From Hybos culiciformis (Eukaryota > Arthropoda > Insecta > Diptera > Hybotidae), in NCBI GenBank assembly GCA_964007475.1, contig OZ023274.1:57675576-57739575 (forward strand): DNA of 64,000 nt. Direction: 5' to 3'. Shown here piece by piece: positions 12,301-21,962 of this stretch. Each line of letters begins with the position of its first letter. Position 1 is the stretch's first letter. The notes under the pieces were generated by a model, which saw nothing but the letters and a program-made list of their open reading frames with translations, had not been told where the DNA came from and did not search any database. The position numbers and the translations under genes were made by a program.

Positions 12301-12463
12301 GTCACGGAAAAAAATATAAATTTATTTAAAATTTATTTTAAATTCCAAATTTTAATAAAAGTTAATTAAATCTCCAAAATAATTTTTCAATAAATATTAA
12401 ATTTTGGTAAGTAGTTAATTTTAATCAAATTATACGTATTTAATGTTTTATTTTGTGTCTTAG

Positions 12464-12883
12464 AAATATGACCAAATTTTTATTTTGCGATGTCTTGCTT
12501 CAAGGATTTTCCTGGAATGGAACAACAATTAAGAAACGTTTTTCAAAATTTGATAAATTAACCAATTTGTTTCTAGAAATTATACGAGAAAGTTATGATA
12601 ATTCTTACACCAAACACAAAATTCAACAATTTTTTATTGACTTTCTTAGAAATTCTTCAGAAAGAGTAAAGCGAACGTAAGTATCTTTAGCTGTTGTTTT
12701 ATTTTTTCTTTATCTTGATTAAAATGTATTTATTTCTTTTCAGTGGACATAAAACTACAAATAGAGAAGAAAAATCATTAAAAAGAAAACTAAAACGACT
12801 GAAACTACTGCTTTTACCGAGCCATCCACTCCTGTTCAACTATCTCGTTTGATCGATTTATCTACATCTACTCATGAACAATA
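12464..12883 (+). CDS. Small two-exon gene, DUF4806-like segment
   Basis: Exon 1 follows a TTTTGTGTCTTAG acceptor, contains FSWNGTTIKKRFSKFDKLTN and FFIDFLRNSSERVKR, and ends at donor GTAAGT (12677). Exon 2 starts after TTCTTTTCAG at 12744. The pattern of aromatic-W-x-G, a helical middle and a final W/F-L...ER.KR resembles DUF4806, a domain often seen in insect proteins and element-associated genes; its function is unknown. Exon 2 is clean in two frames: one gives a basic tail ending near 12851, the other a Thr-rich tail ending at 12883, so the true frame is unsettled. The first exon or exons upstream are not identified. It lies between two GACT-rich fields and may belong to a DNA transposon. 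Confidence 0.4.
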
Positions 12884-13249
12884 AAGAATAACCATAAATA
12901 ATAATTTATTAATAATTAATTTCTAGGAATTAATATTTTTATTTCTAATATTTAGAATATAATGGTATTATTAAATATTACCATGTATTTAAACTAATGT
13001 ATATAATTTTTTTTAACTACTAATAAGTATAGTAAATGAACTGAATTGTTCTTTTTTTTTGAATTGATAATAAATATTTAATTTGTTTTCGTAAATTAAT
13101 ACATACATACATATTCTCAATTTTTATTTATTTGTAGATAAAAGAGATAAAAGATTATCATTACCATAATTGTTATTAGAAAAAATGCAGCTTGCAGTTA
13201 AAAATGAAGTGTATCCTATACATATAATATTAATATGATCATATCCATC
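12884..13249. other. AT-rich 3' flank
   Basis: AATAAA words occur at 12878 and 13068. No other feature is seen. Confidence 0.25.
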
Positions 13250-14190
13250 TTTGTAAGACGTTTCAATGAAATTAAGATGTCACAATCAAGATATTCAAAT
13301 AAGTCGTCACAACCTGGAATTAGCAGAACGTCATGAAGATTAATTAACCAGATTCTACCCTAAGCAGACATTTTATTAGCTTTATAGCACAGTTAAGGTC
13401 CGCGCATTTTGAAGACGCATAAAAAGATTAAATTAAATGGAATTATAAGATATGTCTTATACTCCAATTTAATTTTTTTACGCCCTTTACGACTTTGAAA
13501 TGCATCGATCATAATTGTACTATAAAGTTAATAAAAATTCTGCTAAGAGTAGAGTCGTTTTAGTTAATCTCAATGACGTCCTGTTGACGTCAGATTGTTA
13601 CAATTTAGTCTCTTTGAAACGTCTTCAATACGTCACTACGCCGTCTTATTGTGACTAATCAAATCGTGTTTGAGTCACTATACTGTCATTTTCTGACTCT
13701 TTAGTCTTCAAAAAGTCACAAATTTACTCAATTTTACCTAATCAAGTTACTTTAGAGTCACTGTCAAGTCATTTTGTGCACTTTTAGTCGCTTAGAGGTT
13801 CCACAGTTACTCAATTGCTATCCTAAAGCTTTTTTATTTGTCGTAATTAGGTCTTTTTACAGTTAGCTTGTGACCTAGAAGCTTTTACTATAGGTTATTT
13901 GAGGATTCCTGAGAGTCATATTTTGACTTCAGAGTAATACTTTTACTTCTATGCGACGTCATAAAGAAGTTCAAGTTTTACTTAAAGTTTACAAAATGAC
14001 TAAGAAAAGCGGTGCACGGGCGGTCGTGGCAACCTCCAGGTGACGTTTCGCAGAAGTCTTTTTAGAACTTTTAGGTCTTGTGACTTGAGTCCCATGCCAG
14101 TAATATGACCGTCTAGAGACAAATTTTGTATGATTGGGTATGTGTATGAATATGAATATATGCAGTGTGATCGATGAACACACTTGTTCA
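13250..14190. repeat. GACTTT/AGTC-rich flank, right
   Basis: This is the counterpart of the field at 11503-12300, with AAGTCACAA, TGACTTTG, GACGTC and GAGTCACTGT words throughout. The GC-rich end at 14009-14100 contains GGTGACGTTTCGCAGAAGTC. Confidence 0.35.
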
Positions 14191-14244
14191 CCTTTTCTTT
14201 TTCATGTATAGTGTACTTCTTTTATTTTCATGTAAACAAAATTT

Positions 14245-14530
14245 GATTTAGGGTGTGAGCTGTGAGACAAAGAAAGTAAAATACATAAAACAAGGCGCCA
14301 GCGCCCACTGGCGCAACAACGCAACAGAAAAAAAAAAAACACAAAAAATCTGCGGCTGAACTAAATTTTTGACCAGAAGAGCGCGGCTTAATTTTCTTTT
14401 TTTTCCTTAAAAGCGGCCAGTCGATCAGTCGATGAATTTTCATCCAGCGGCGGTCAGAAAAAATAGTCCAGCGGCTGACTGGCGGCGACTGGAAAACACG
14501 AAAAGCGTCGATGTCTGCTGCGGAATATCA
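14245..14530. repeat. Dispersed GC-richer repeat with GCGGCCAGTCGATCAGTCGA
   Basis: AAGCGGCCAGTCGATCAGTC at 14410 recurs at 18505, and GCGTCGATGTCTG at 14505 recurs inverted at 2645. It contains several GGCGGCGACTGG-like words. It is a copy or piece of a dispersed repeat; no coding capacity is seen. Confidence 0.4.
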
Positions 14531-15270
14531 TTGGCAACAATTCTATAGGTAGAAATATTTCCATGCATTACTTTTTCATCCAAAATAATTCAAAATCAAA
14601 AAGTGTATAAAAAAAGAACTATTTTTAATTTAAATTTAAAAAACTTACCAATATTATTTAGACTCCAAATGTATGAGAATTTCCAATAATAACTTTTTTT
14701 TACATTTTTATATTTGTTATGAACTGAAAATTGTACTGAACTTTTTTTTTTTTGTTAAGGCCGGTATTCAACTGAAGATAAAGTACAAGATAAATTTTAT
14801 CTTGAAAAGGAAAATTATTGAGTGGGATAAAAATTGACACATGACTTTCTGACTTATGTACTTGACACTTGAGATATGATTTTAAAAATAACAATAATTA
14901 TTTAAAAAAAAGCATAATAATAAATCATAATTTCTAAATTGAAAAATGGTTGTTTACAAAAAAATTGTTTTTAAAAAAATCCGCCTAGAAAATTATGTTT
15001 TGATAAAAACCACCTAAACAATTTTATTTTTAATTTACTTACCTCCCAACTTTCATCCATTTTATTTAATTAATTTTACCAATATTATTCTTTCTTCAAA
15101 CAACAAACGTCAAATTCTTTTTACACGACCTAATGTCAAAATTTATCTTGAAAAGAATGTTCAAAACATATATTCCTATGTTATTTTTTCGTCAGAAATA
15201 CTTGAAAATAGAAAAATGTAGGTATATAATTTGAACTGTTAATTTTTAAATTTGTTAATTTTCATACAAA
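14531..15270. other. AT-rich DNA, nothing recognised
   Basis: The run around 14760-14870 (AAGATAAAGTACAAGATAAATT) and its loose inverse near 15130-15180 are the only patterning seen. No gene was found. Confidence 0.3.
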
Positions 15271-15271
15271 T

Positions 15272-15575
15272 TTCGGCTAAACTGCCGTTTTCTTGAACCA
15301 CTCAGAATGGGCTGAAACTTGGAAGGGATAGAGGCGGTACCCAAACTCCCAAAACCGAAATCAGGTCTTGGGACAAACGCCCCGTTTCGGAGAAAGGGCC
15401 CCCAAAATTTTCATTAATTTGTATGGAACTTTTGTTTTTGTGCCCGATTTGCCCTATTTTTGGGTAGGTGGTAGAGGCGGTCTCTAAAATGTTAAATCCG
15501 AGATGGTTTTTGCGGGAAAGCCCCCATTTTGGAGTTATGGCGCTTAAAAATTTTCATATTTTACTTCATACGTTT
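15272..15575. repeat. Copy of the 10.7-11.0 kb dispersed repeat, inverted
   Basis: It starts GGCTAAACTGCCGTTTTCTT and runs through AACCACTCAGAATGGGCTGA, CCCCGTTTCGGAGAAAGGGC and TTTGGGTAGGTGGTAGAGGC. Each of these is the inverse of a segment within 10730-11030. The two copies are clearly homologous with scattered substitutions. Confidence 0.6.
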
Positions 15576-16404
15576 GGCTAAAATATTGGTTGGCTAAAAT
15601 GCTATGCGTTAAGCGGTGTCTCGAACGAGGTGTTAAGTGTTAAGCATTGCAATTATAAATATTTCGTATGAAATTCTATGCCTAAATTTGGACATAGTCG
15701 AAGAATGATACAAAATAATTTAATTTTAAATGCTATACGGCGAAAAATGATGCTGTTTTCTACCTTAAGAAAAAGTTTTTTATGTACTGAAAACAAAATT
15801 ATTTTCAAAGACCAGCAGCTCAAATTTTAGTGCTTAATTTAGTGTCAAAGAGTTAAATAAAAGTATCACATCGGCAACACTAGCGCCAATTGTTATTTCG
15901 TTTATGTTCCGAGAATAGTTCTTTCTCACGTGACCACTTTTGATTAAAAAAAAAACAGTTTTTATTATAATTTTTTCAAGTTTTAAATGTAAAAATTTCT
16001 ATAATTGATATTTAAAAAAACGAGGTAAAGCATTAATAAAAGCGGGAAAAAAACTATTTGGTTTAAGTCGGTTTAAGTCTCGGTTTAATCGTAATATTAA
16101 TATAAAAATTATAAAAAAAAATTACAAAAAAAGTTTAAAAAAATTGGTTTTTAAAAATTTATCCAACAAATTAAAAAAATTAAACAAATTAAAAAGTTAT
16201 TGAAATAATAATATTAAATCCTGAGCTAGCCGCTCATAATGTGTTAAGCAAATCGGAGTAAAACGAGGCAAAATAATAATAAAAGCGGAAAAAAAATATT
16301 GTGTAAGTGTAATAGGTATTACAATTTAAAAATAATTTCAAAAAAAAAATTTAAAAAAAATGGTTTTTAAAAATTTATCCAACAAATTAAAAAAATTTTA
16401 GAAT
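15576..16404. other. AT-rich DNA with a short internal duplication
   Basis: Two similar stretches (about 16020-16190 and 16255-16395) share ACGAGG(T/C)AAA, AAAGCGG(G)AAAAAA and GGTTTTTAAAAATTTATCCA, so an old local duplication is likely. No gene is recognised. Confidence 0.35.
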
Positions 16405-16822
16405 TAGCGGAGCTAAACGAAAAATTAATTTCAAAATATGAAAACTCTAATGTTTTCTTAACTAAAATAACCAATTTCGTCCGAGACGAAATGGCTGACT
16501 TTAATTTTCCAGAATCTGAAAAAAAATTTTTGGAACCCTTTATTGGGAGAATCCAACAAAATTTAAATTTTATGTAGACGATGAAGTAACCCTGGTAGAA
16601 TTATTTGAAAATTTGAAAAAAGTAAAAGCTCCGGTATTCACCGAACATTTAGACATAAATTCAAACTTATGTTCTGCGGAGGAAGAATCCAGATCTCCCA
16701 AATCAAAGAAAACGAAACAAAATCAACCAATTGGCATCGATAAAATCAAAAATGAGTTTATAATGTTATTTACAAAATTCATTCGTAAATTTTCGCCTGA
16801 AATTAATAAAGAAAATATATAA
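16405..16822 (+). pseudogene. Unrecognised coding remnant with one frameshift
   Basis: The sequence reads as ordinary protein (…FVRDEMADFNFPESEKKFLE…) to about 16570 and resumes one base out of phase (…YVDDEVTLVELFENLKKV…) to a stop at 16822. Codon use and composition look coding on both sides of the break. The protein is rich in Glu, Lys and Phe and ends with a Ser/Lys tract; it has no motif I recognise. It could be an ORF1-like or accessory protein of a transposable element. Confidence applies to former coding capacity only. Confidence 0.4.
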
Positions 16823-17140
16823 CTTCTGATGCAAAAATTTCTAATGGAGAATATGAAATAGTTTTTAATGCGCATGGCTTCGGTAAGTTGTATTTACATT
16901 CGCAAATTTAGCTCGGTAAATGGTCCATTACATGCATCAATACACATGCAATTATAGAGGAATGTATTTGTATTTACATTTCCCTGTAATGTAAATTGTA
17001 TTTACATTCTTCATTTTGAACTGCGTAATACTATAAACAAAAATAATATCACTCACACTCACAATATTTCAATACAGACAAATACCAAAAAAAAAAAAAA
17101 AAAATCCAAATCTATACCTCTCACATGCATCATATCAATA
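16823..17140. other. GTATTTACATT-rich spacer
   Basis: GTATTTACAT occurs at about 16889, 16969 and 17000, and the inverse TGTAAAT occurs between them. No gene was seen. Confidence 0.3.
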
Positions 17141-17141
17141 G

Positions 17142-18366
17142 CAAGCCATACACCGACACTTTTTTTTAAACGCCAGATGACACGCCACGCTTTTCACTGC
17201 ATTTTTCTGTTGGTGTATGGTGAATTATGACGCGCCATTTTTTCTAACACTCAACTTGCCACTCCAATTGACACTTTTTCACGTTAGTCCACACACTAAC
17301 AAAATTCAAACTGAACGGAAAAACGTCAGTTTTTTACAAGTAATTACAAGTTACGAGTTTAATAGTGTTAATTGAGTTTTAAGTTGAAACCATCATAGCA
17401 CATATAATTAAATTTTCTGACATTTTTTAAACTACAAAAAATTAAAAACACTTGTTCTAATTCAAAAACACAAAGATGTACTATTAAAAACACAAAAAAA
17501 TCGTTGGATTGTCATTTGGAATTACAAAATTTTAGACACTCCACACGGCATTCCAAAGAACAACAATTTGTTAGGCTTATAAAAGCTCTTTAACTGTCCT
17601 TCAAACTTCCACTTTTTTCAGCGTTTTAACTGTGTAGTGTGTGTGCAAAGAGCTTTTGTTGAAATGCCACTTAAACTGACAGTTTTTTTGAAAGAAAAAC
17701 CGAGAGTTTTTTCATGAAAAAAAGTGTTAGTGGGTGGCTTGCTAATAGCAAGCCACCCACTAACACTTTTTTTCACGAAAAAACTCTCGGTTTTTCTTTC
17801 AAAAAACTGTCAGTTTAAGTGGCATTTCAACAAAAGCTCTTTGCACACACACTACACAGTTAAAACGCTGAAAAAAGTGTAAGTTTGAACGACAGTTAAA
17901 GAGCTTTTATAAGCCTAACAAATTGTTGTTGTTTGGAATGTCGTGTGGAGTGTCTAAAATTTTTTAATTCCAAATGGCAATCCAACGATCTTTTTGTGTT
18001 TTTAATAGTACAACTTTGTGTTTTTGAATTAGAACAAGTGTTTTAAATTTTTTCTAGTTTAAAAAATGTCAGATAATAATTTAATTATATGTGCTATGAT
18101 GGTTTTAATCAGACAAAGATTTAAAAAAAAACCTAGAAGGTATTGGCAAAAAAGTTGTAATTACTTGTAATAAACTGACGTTTTTCCGTTCAGTTTGAAT
18201 TTTGTTAGTGTGTGGACTAACGTGAAAAAGTCTCAGTTGGAGTGGCAGGTTGAGTGTTAGAAAAAATGGCGCGTCATGTTCACCACACACTAACAGAAAA
18301 ATGCAGTGAAAAGCGTGGCGTGTCATCTGGCGTTTCAAAAAAAGTGTTGGTGTATGGCTTGCTATT
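17142..18366. mobile_element. 1.2-kb near-perfect palindrome (two head-to-head TIR elements)
   Basis: The centre is at about 17746 (GGCTTGCTAATAGCAAGCC). The 605-620-bp arms match almost base for base, apart from a divergent patch about 340-390 bp from the centre and small indels. Each arm begins TAGCAAGCCATACACC- and ends -GGTGGCTTGCTA, so each is itself bounded by a terminal inverted repeat with TA at the edge. This can be read as two ~605-bp elements side by side, or as one fold-back element with very long terminal repeats. Open frames inside are incidental. Confidence 0.65.
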
Positions 18367-18583
18367 GTCAAACAAAGCTTAGTTTATAATGCTAAAAATC
18401 TATATTTTCCCTCTGAGCTAATCTATATTTTCCCTCTGAGCAAACAAAAAAAAAAAAAAAGAACCAATAAAAAAATACGCGGCTATTTTTTTTTTTTTCT
18501 AAAAAGCGGCCAGTCGATCAGTCGATGAATTTTCTTAACATGTGTTTCAAACTACTATTTTTAAAGGATCTTCGAAACTCTTT
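18367..18583. repeat. Short direct repeats and dispersed-repeat piece
   Basis: ATCTATATTTTCCCTCTGAG occurs twice in tandem (18398-18441). AAGCGGCCAGTCGATCAGTC at 18504 matches the repeat at 14410. Confidence 0.4.
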
Positions 18584-18622
18584 CTTATTTTTTTATTATA
18601 TTTAAGAAACCCAAAATCATAT

Positions 18623-18695
18623 GGACAATATGGCTTAGTGGCTAGAACATCAGACTGTAAGTCTGAAGGTGCCTGGTTCGATTCCCAATGACAAG
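18623..18695 (+). other. tRNA-Tyr-like pseudogene or SINE head, facing into the array
   Basis: A-box-like TGGCTTAGTGG, a five-pair anticodon stem TCAGA/TCTGA with loop CTGTAAG (anticodon GTA, Tyr), and B-box GGTTCGATTCC are all present at normal spacing. The acceptor and T stems do not pair properly, so this is not a working tRNA. It resembles the Pol III promoter head of a tRNA-derived SINE. Its direction is toward the satellite. A matching copy in the opposite orientation closes the right arm. Confidence 0.6.
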
Positions 18696-18748
18696 ATTTT
18701 TTAATTTCAAATATATGTATATATAGGGCCCAATATTACAAGCAAAAA

Positions 18749-21700
18749 AGCTACGGTTAGGTAGTGCCGGAGCAAAATATACGAAAATTTTTTTTTTTTT
18801 CAAAATAGGTAGCTCCGGTGAAATTAATATTACCTGAAAAAATTTTTTGGGTGTGGAGCTACGGTTAGGACGTGCCGGAGCAAAATATACGAAAATTTTT
18901 TTTTTCAAAATAGGTAGCTCCGGTGAAATTAATATTACTTGAAAAAATATTTTTGGTTGGGAAGCTACGATTAGGTCGTGCCGGAGCAAAATATACGAAT
19001 TTTTTTTTTTTTTCTAAATAGGTAGCTCCGGTGAAATTAATATTAGCTGAAAAAAATTTTTTGGGTGGGAAGCTACGGTTAGGTCGTGCCGGAGCAAAAT
19101 ATACGAACATTTTTTTTTTTAAATAGGTAGCTCGGGTGAAATTAATATTACCTGAAAAAAAATTTTTGGGTGCGAGCTACGGTTAGGTCGTGCCGGAGCA
19201 AAATATACGAAAAAATTTTTTTTTCAAAAAAGGTAGCTCCGGTGAAATTAATATTACCCAAAAAAAAATTTTTTGTTGGGGAGCTACAGTTAGGTCGTGC
19301 CGGAGCAAAATATACGAAAATTTTTTTTTTTTTCAAAATAGGTAGCTCCGGTGAAATTAATATTACCTGAAAAAAAATTTTTGGGTGGGGAGCTACGGTT
19401 AGGTCGTGCCGGAGCAAAATATACGAACAATTTTTTTTTTTTCAAAATAGGTAGCTCCGGTGAAATTAATATTACCTGAAAAAAAATTTTTGGGTGGGGA
19501 GCTACGGTTAGGTCGTGCCGGAGCAAAATATACGAAAATATTTTTTTTTTTTTCGAAATAGGTAGCTCCGGTGAAATTAATATTAGCTGAAAAAAATTTT
19601 TTGGGTGGGAAGCTACGGTTAGGTCGTGCCGGAGCAAAATATACGAAAAATTTTTTTTTTTAAATATGTAGCTCCGGTGAAATTAATATTAACTGAAAAA
19701 AATTTTTTGGGTGGGGAGCTACGGTTAAGTCGTGCCAGAACAAAATATACGAATTTTTTTTTTTTTTTCAAAATAGGTAGCTCGGGTGAAATTAATATTA
19801 CCTGCAAAAAAATTTTTGGGTCCGAGCTACGGTTAGGTCGTGCCGGAGCAAAATATACGAACATTTTTTTTTTTAAATAGTTAGCTCCGGTGAAATTAAG
19901 ATTACCAGCCGAAAAATTTTTTGGCAGGGAGGTACGGTTAGGTCGTGCCGACGCAAAATATACGAACATTTTTTTTTTCAAAATAGGTAGCTTCGGTGAA
20001 ATTAATATTACCTGAAAAAAAATTTTTGGGTGGGGAGCTACGGTTAGGTCGTGCCGGAGCAAAATATACGAACAATTTTTTTTTTTTCAAAATAGGTAGC
20101 TCCGGTGAAATTAATATTACCTGAAAAAAAATTTTTGGGTGGGGAGCTACGGTTAGGTCGTGCCGGAGCAAAATATACGAAAATATTTTTTTTTTTTTCG
20201 AAATAGGTAGCTCCGGTGAAATTAATATTAGCTGAAAAAAATTTTTTGGGTGGGAAGCTACGGTTAGGTCGTGCCGGAGCAAAATATACGAAAAATTTTT
20301 TTTTTTAAATATGTAGCTCCGGTGAAATTAATATTAACTGAAAAAAATTTTTTGGGTGGGGAGCTACGGTTAAGTCGTGCCAGAACAAAATATACGAATT
20401 TTTTTTTTTTTTTCAAAATAGGTAGCTCGGGTGAAATTAATATTACCTGCAAAAAAATTTTTGGGTCCGAGCTACGGTTAGGTCGTGCCGGAGCAAAATA
20501 TACGAACATTTTTTTTTTTAAATAGTTAGCTCCGGTGAAATTAAGATTACCAGCCGAAAAATTTTTTGGCAGGGAGGTACGGTTAGGTCGTGCCGACGCA
20601 AAATATATGAACATTTTTTTTTTCAAAATAGGTAGCTTCGGTGAAATTAATATTACCTGAAAAAAAAATTTTTGGGTGGGGAGCTACGGTTAGGTCGTGC
20701 CGGAGCAAAATATACGAAAATATTTTTTTTTTTCAAAATAGGTAGCTGCGGTGAAATTAATATTAGCTGAAAAAAATTTATTGGGTGGGAAGCTACGGTT
20801 AGGTCGTGCCGGAGCAAAATATACGAAAAATTTTTTTTTTTAAATAGGTAGCTCCGGTGAAATTAATATTAACTGAAAAAAATTTTTTGGGTGGGGAGCT
20901 ACGGTTAAGTCGTGCCAGAGCAAAATATACGAAATTTTTTTTTTTTTCAAAATAGGTAGCTCGGGTGAAATTAATATTACCTGCAAAAAAATTTTTGGGT
21001 GCGAGCTACGGTTAGGTCGTGCCCGAGCAAAATATACGAAAATATTTTTTTTTTTTTAAATAGGTAGCTCCGGTGAAATTAAGATTACCTGAAAAAAAAA
21101 TTTTGGGTGGGGAGCTACGGTTAGGTCGTGCCGGAGCAAAATATACGAACAATTTTTTTTTTTCAAAATAGGTAGCTCCGGTGAAATTAATATTAACTGA
21201 AAAAAAATTTTTTGGTGGGGAGCTACAGTTAGGTCGTGCCGGAGCAAAATATACGAAATTTTTTTTTTTTCAAAATAGGGAGGTCCGATGAAATTAATTT
21301 GTCCTGAAAAGAAATTTTTGGGTGGGGAGCTACGGTTAGGTCGTGCCGACGCAAAATATACGAACATTTTTTTTTTCAATATAGGTAGCTTCGGTGAAAT
21401 TAATATTACCTGAAAAAAAATGTTTGGGTGGGGAGCTACGGTTAGGTCGTGCCGGAGCAAAATATACGAACAATTTTTTTTTTTCAAAATAGGTAGCTCC
21501 GGTGAAATTATTATTAACTGAAAAAATTTTTTTGGGTGGGGAGCTACGGTTAGGTCGTGCCGGAGCAAAATATACTTAAAAATTATTTTTTCAAAATAGG
21601 TAGCTCCGGTGAAATTAATATTACCTGAAAAAAAATTTTTGGGTGGGAGCTACGGTTCGGTCGTGCCGGAGCAAAATATACGAAATTTTTTTTTTTTTTA

Positions 21701-21795
21701 ATAGGTCCAGTGAAATTCAGATTACATTAAAAAAATTATGGGTGGGAGCTACGGTTAGGTCGTGCCGGAGCAAAATATACGAAATTTTTTTTGAA
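18749..21795 (-). repeat. Left satellite array, ~107-bp monomer, about 28 copies
   Basis: The first monomer starts (AGCTACGGTTAGGT) fall at 18749, 18857, 18962, 19071 and 19175, a 104-109-bp period that continues to about 21790. Each unit contains GTGCCGGAGCAAAATATACG, a run of 8-14 T, AATAGGTAGCTCCGGTGAAA, AATATTACCTG, a run of A, and GGGTGGGG. CCGGAGC and GCTCCGG within each unit are inverse forms. A higher-order duplication is visible: about 19290-19930 is repeated almost exactly 645 bp downstream (19626-19880 equals 20271-20525). Long open frames here follow only from the T/A runs and the period. Confidence 0.9.
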
Positions 21796-21962
21796 GTTTA
21801 AACTTCTTTAGCCGTGTTGTGCGTTTTTTTGGTAGAGGGTAAAAAATTTTAATTTACATTTTTACAGCAGCCTATCATTTGTAGCCACTGTTATTTCATA
21901 TTTTAAATCTTTAAGAATAAACTTCTGTAGGCAGTTCTATGACTGCTTTGTGTTTTTTTTTT
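21795..21962. repeat. Inner non-satellite arm segment, left
   Basis: It matches 23872-24045 in inverted orientation, including ACTTCTTTAGCCGTGTTGTG, TTTTTTTGGTAGAGGGTAAA and GGCAGTTCTATGACTGCTT. A further copy of its outer part (TTTTACCCTCTACC to TATAAACTTCAAA) lies outside the structure at 27540-27596. Confidence 0.7.

Noticed and set aside
18623..18695. Functional tRNA-Tyr gene
   Set aside because: The acceptor and T stems fail to pair and no typical tRNA-Tyr intron is seen. Its position at the end of an inverted satellite favours a SINE or pseudogene.
18642..21568. Many long open frames repeating FFQVILISPELPILKKK
   Set aside because: They are produced by the satellite period and its A/T runs, and occur on both strands and in several frames. 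They are not genes.
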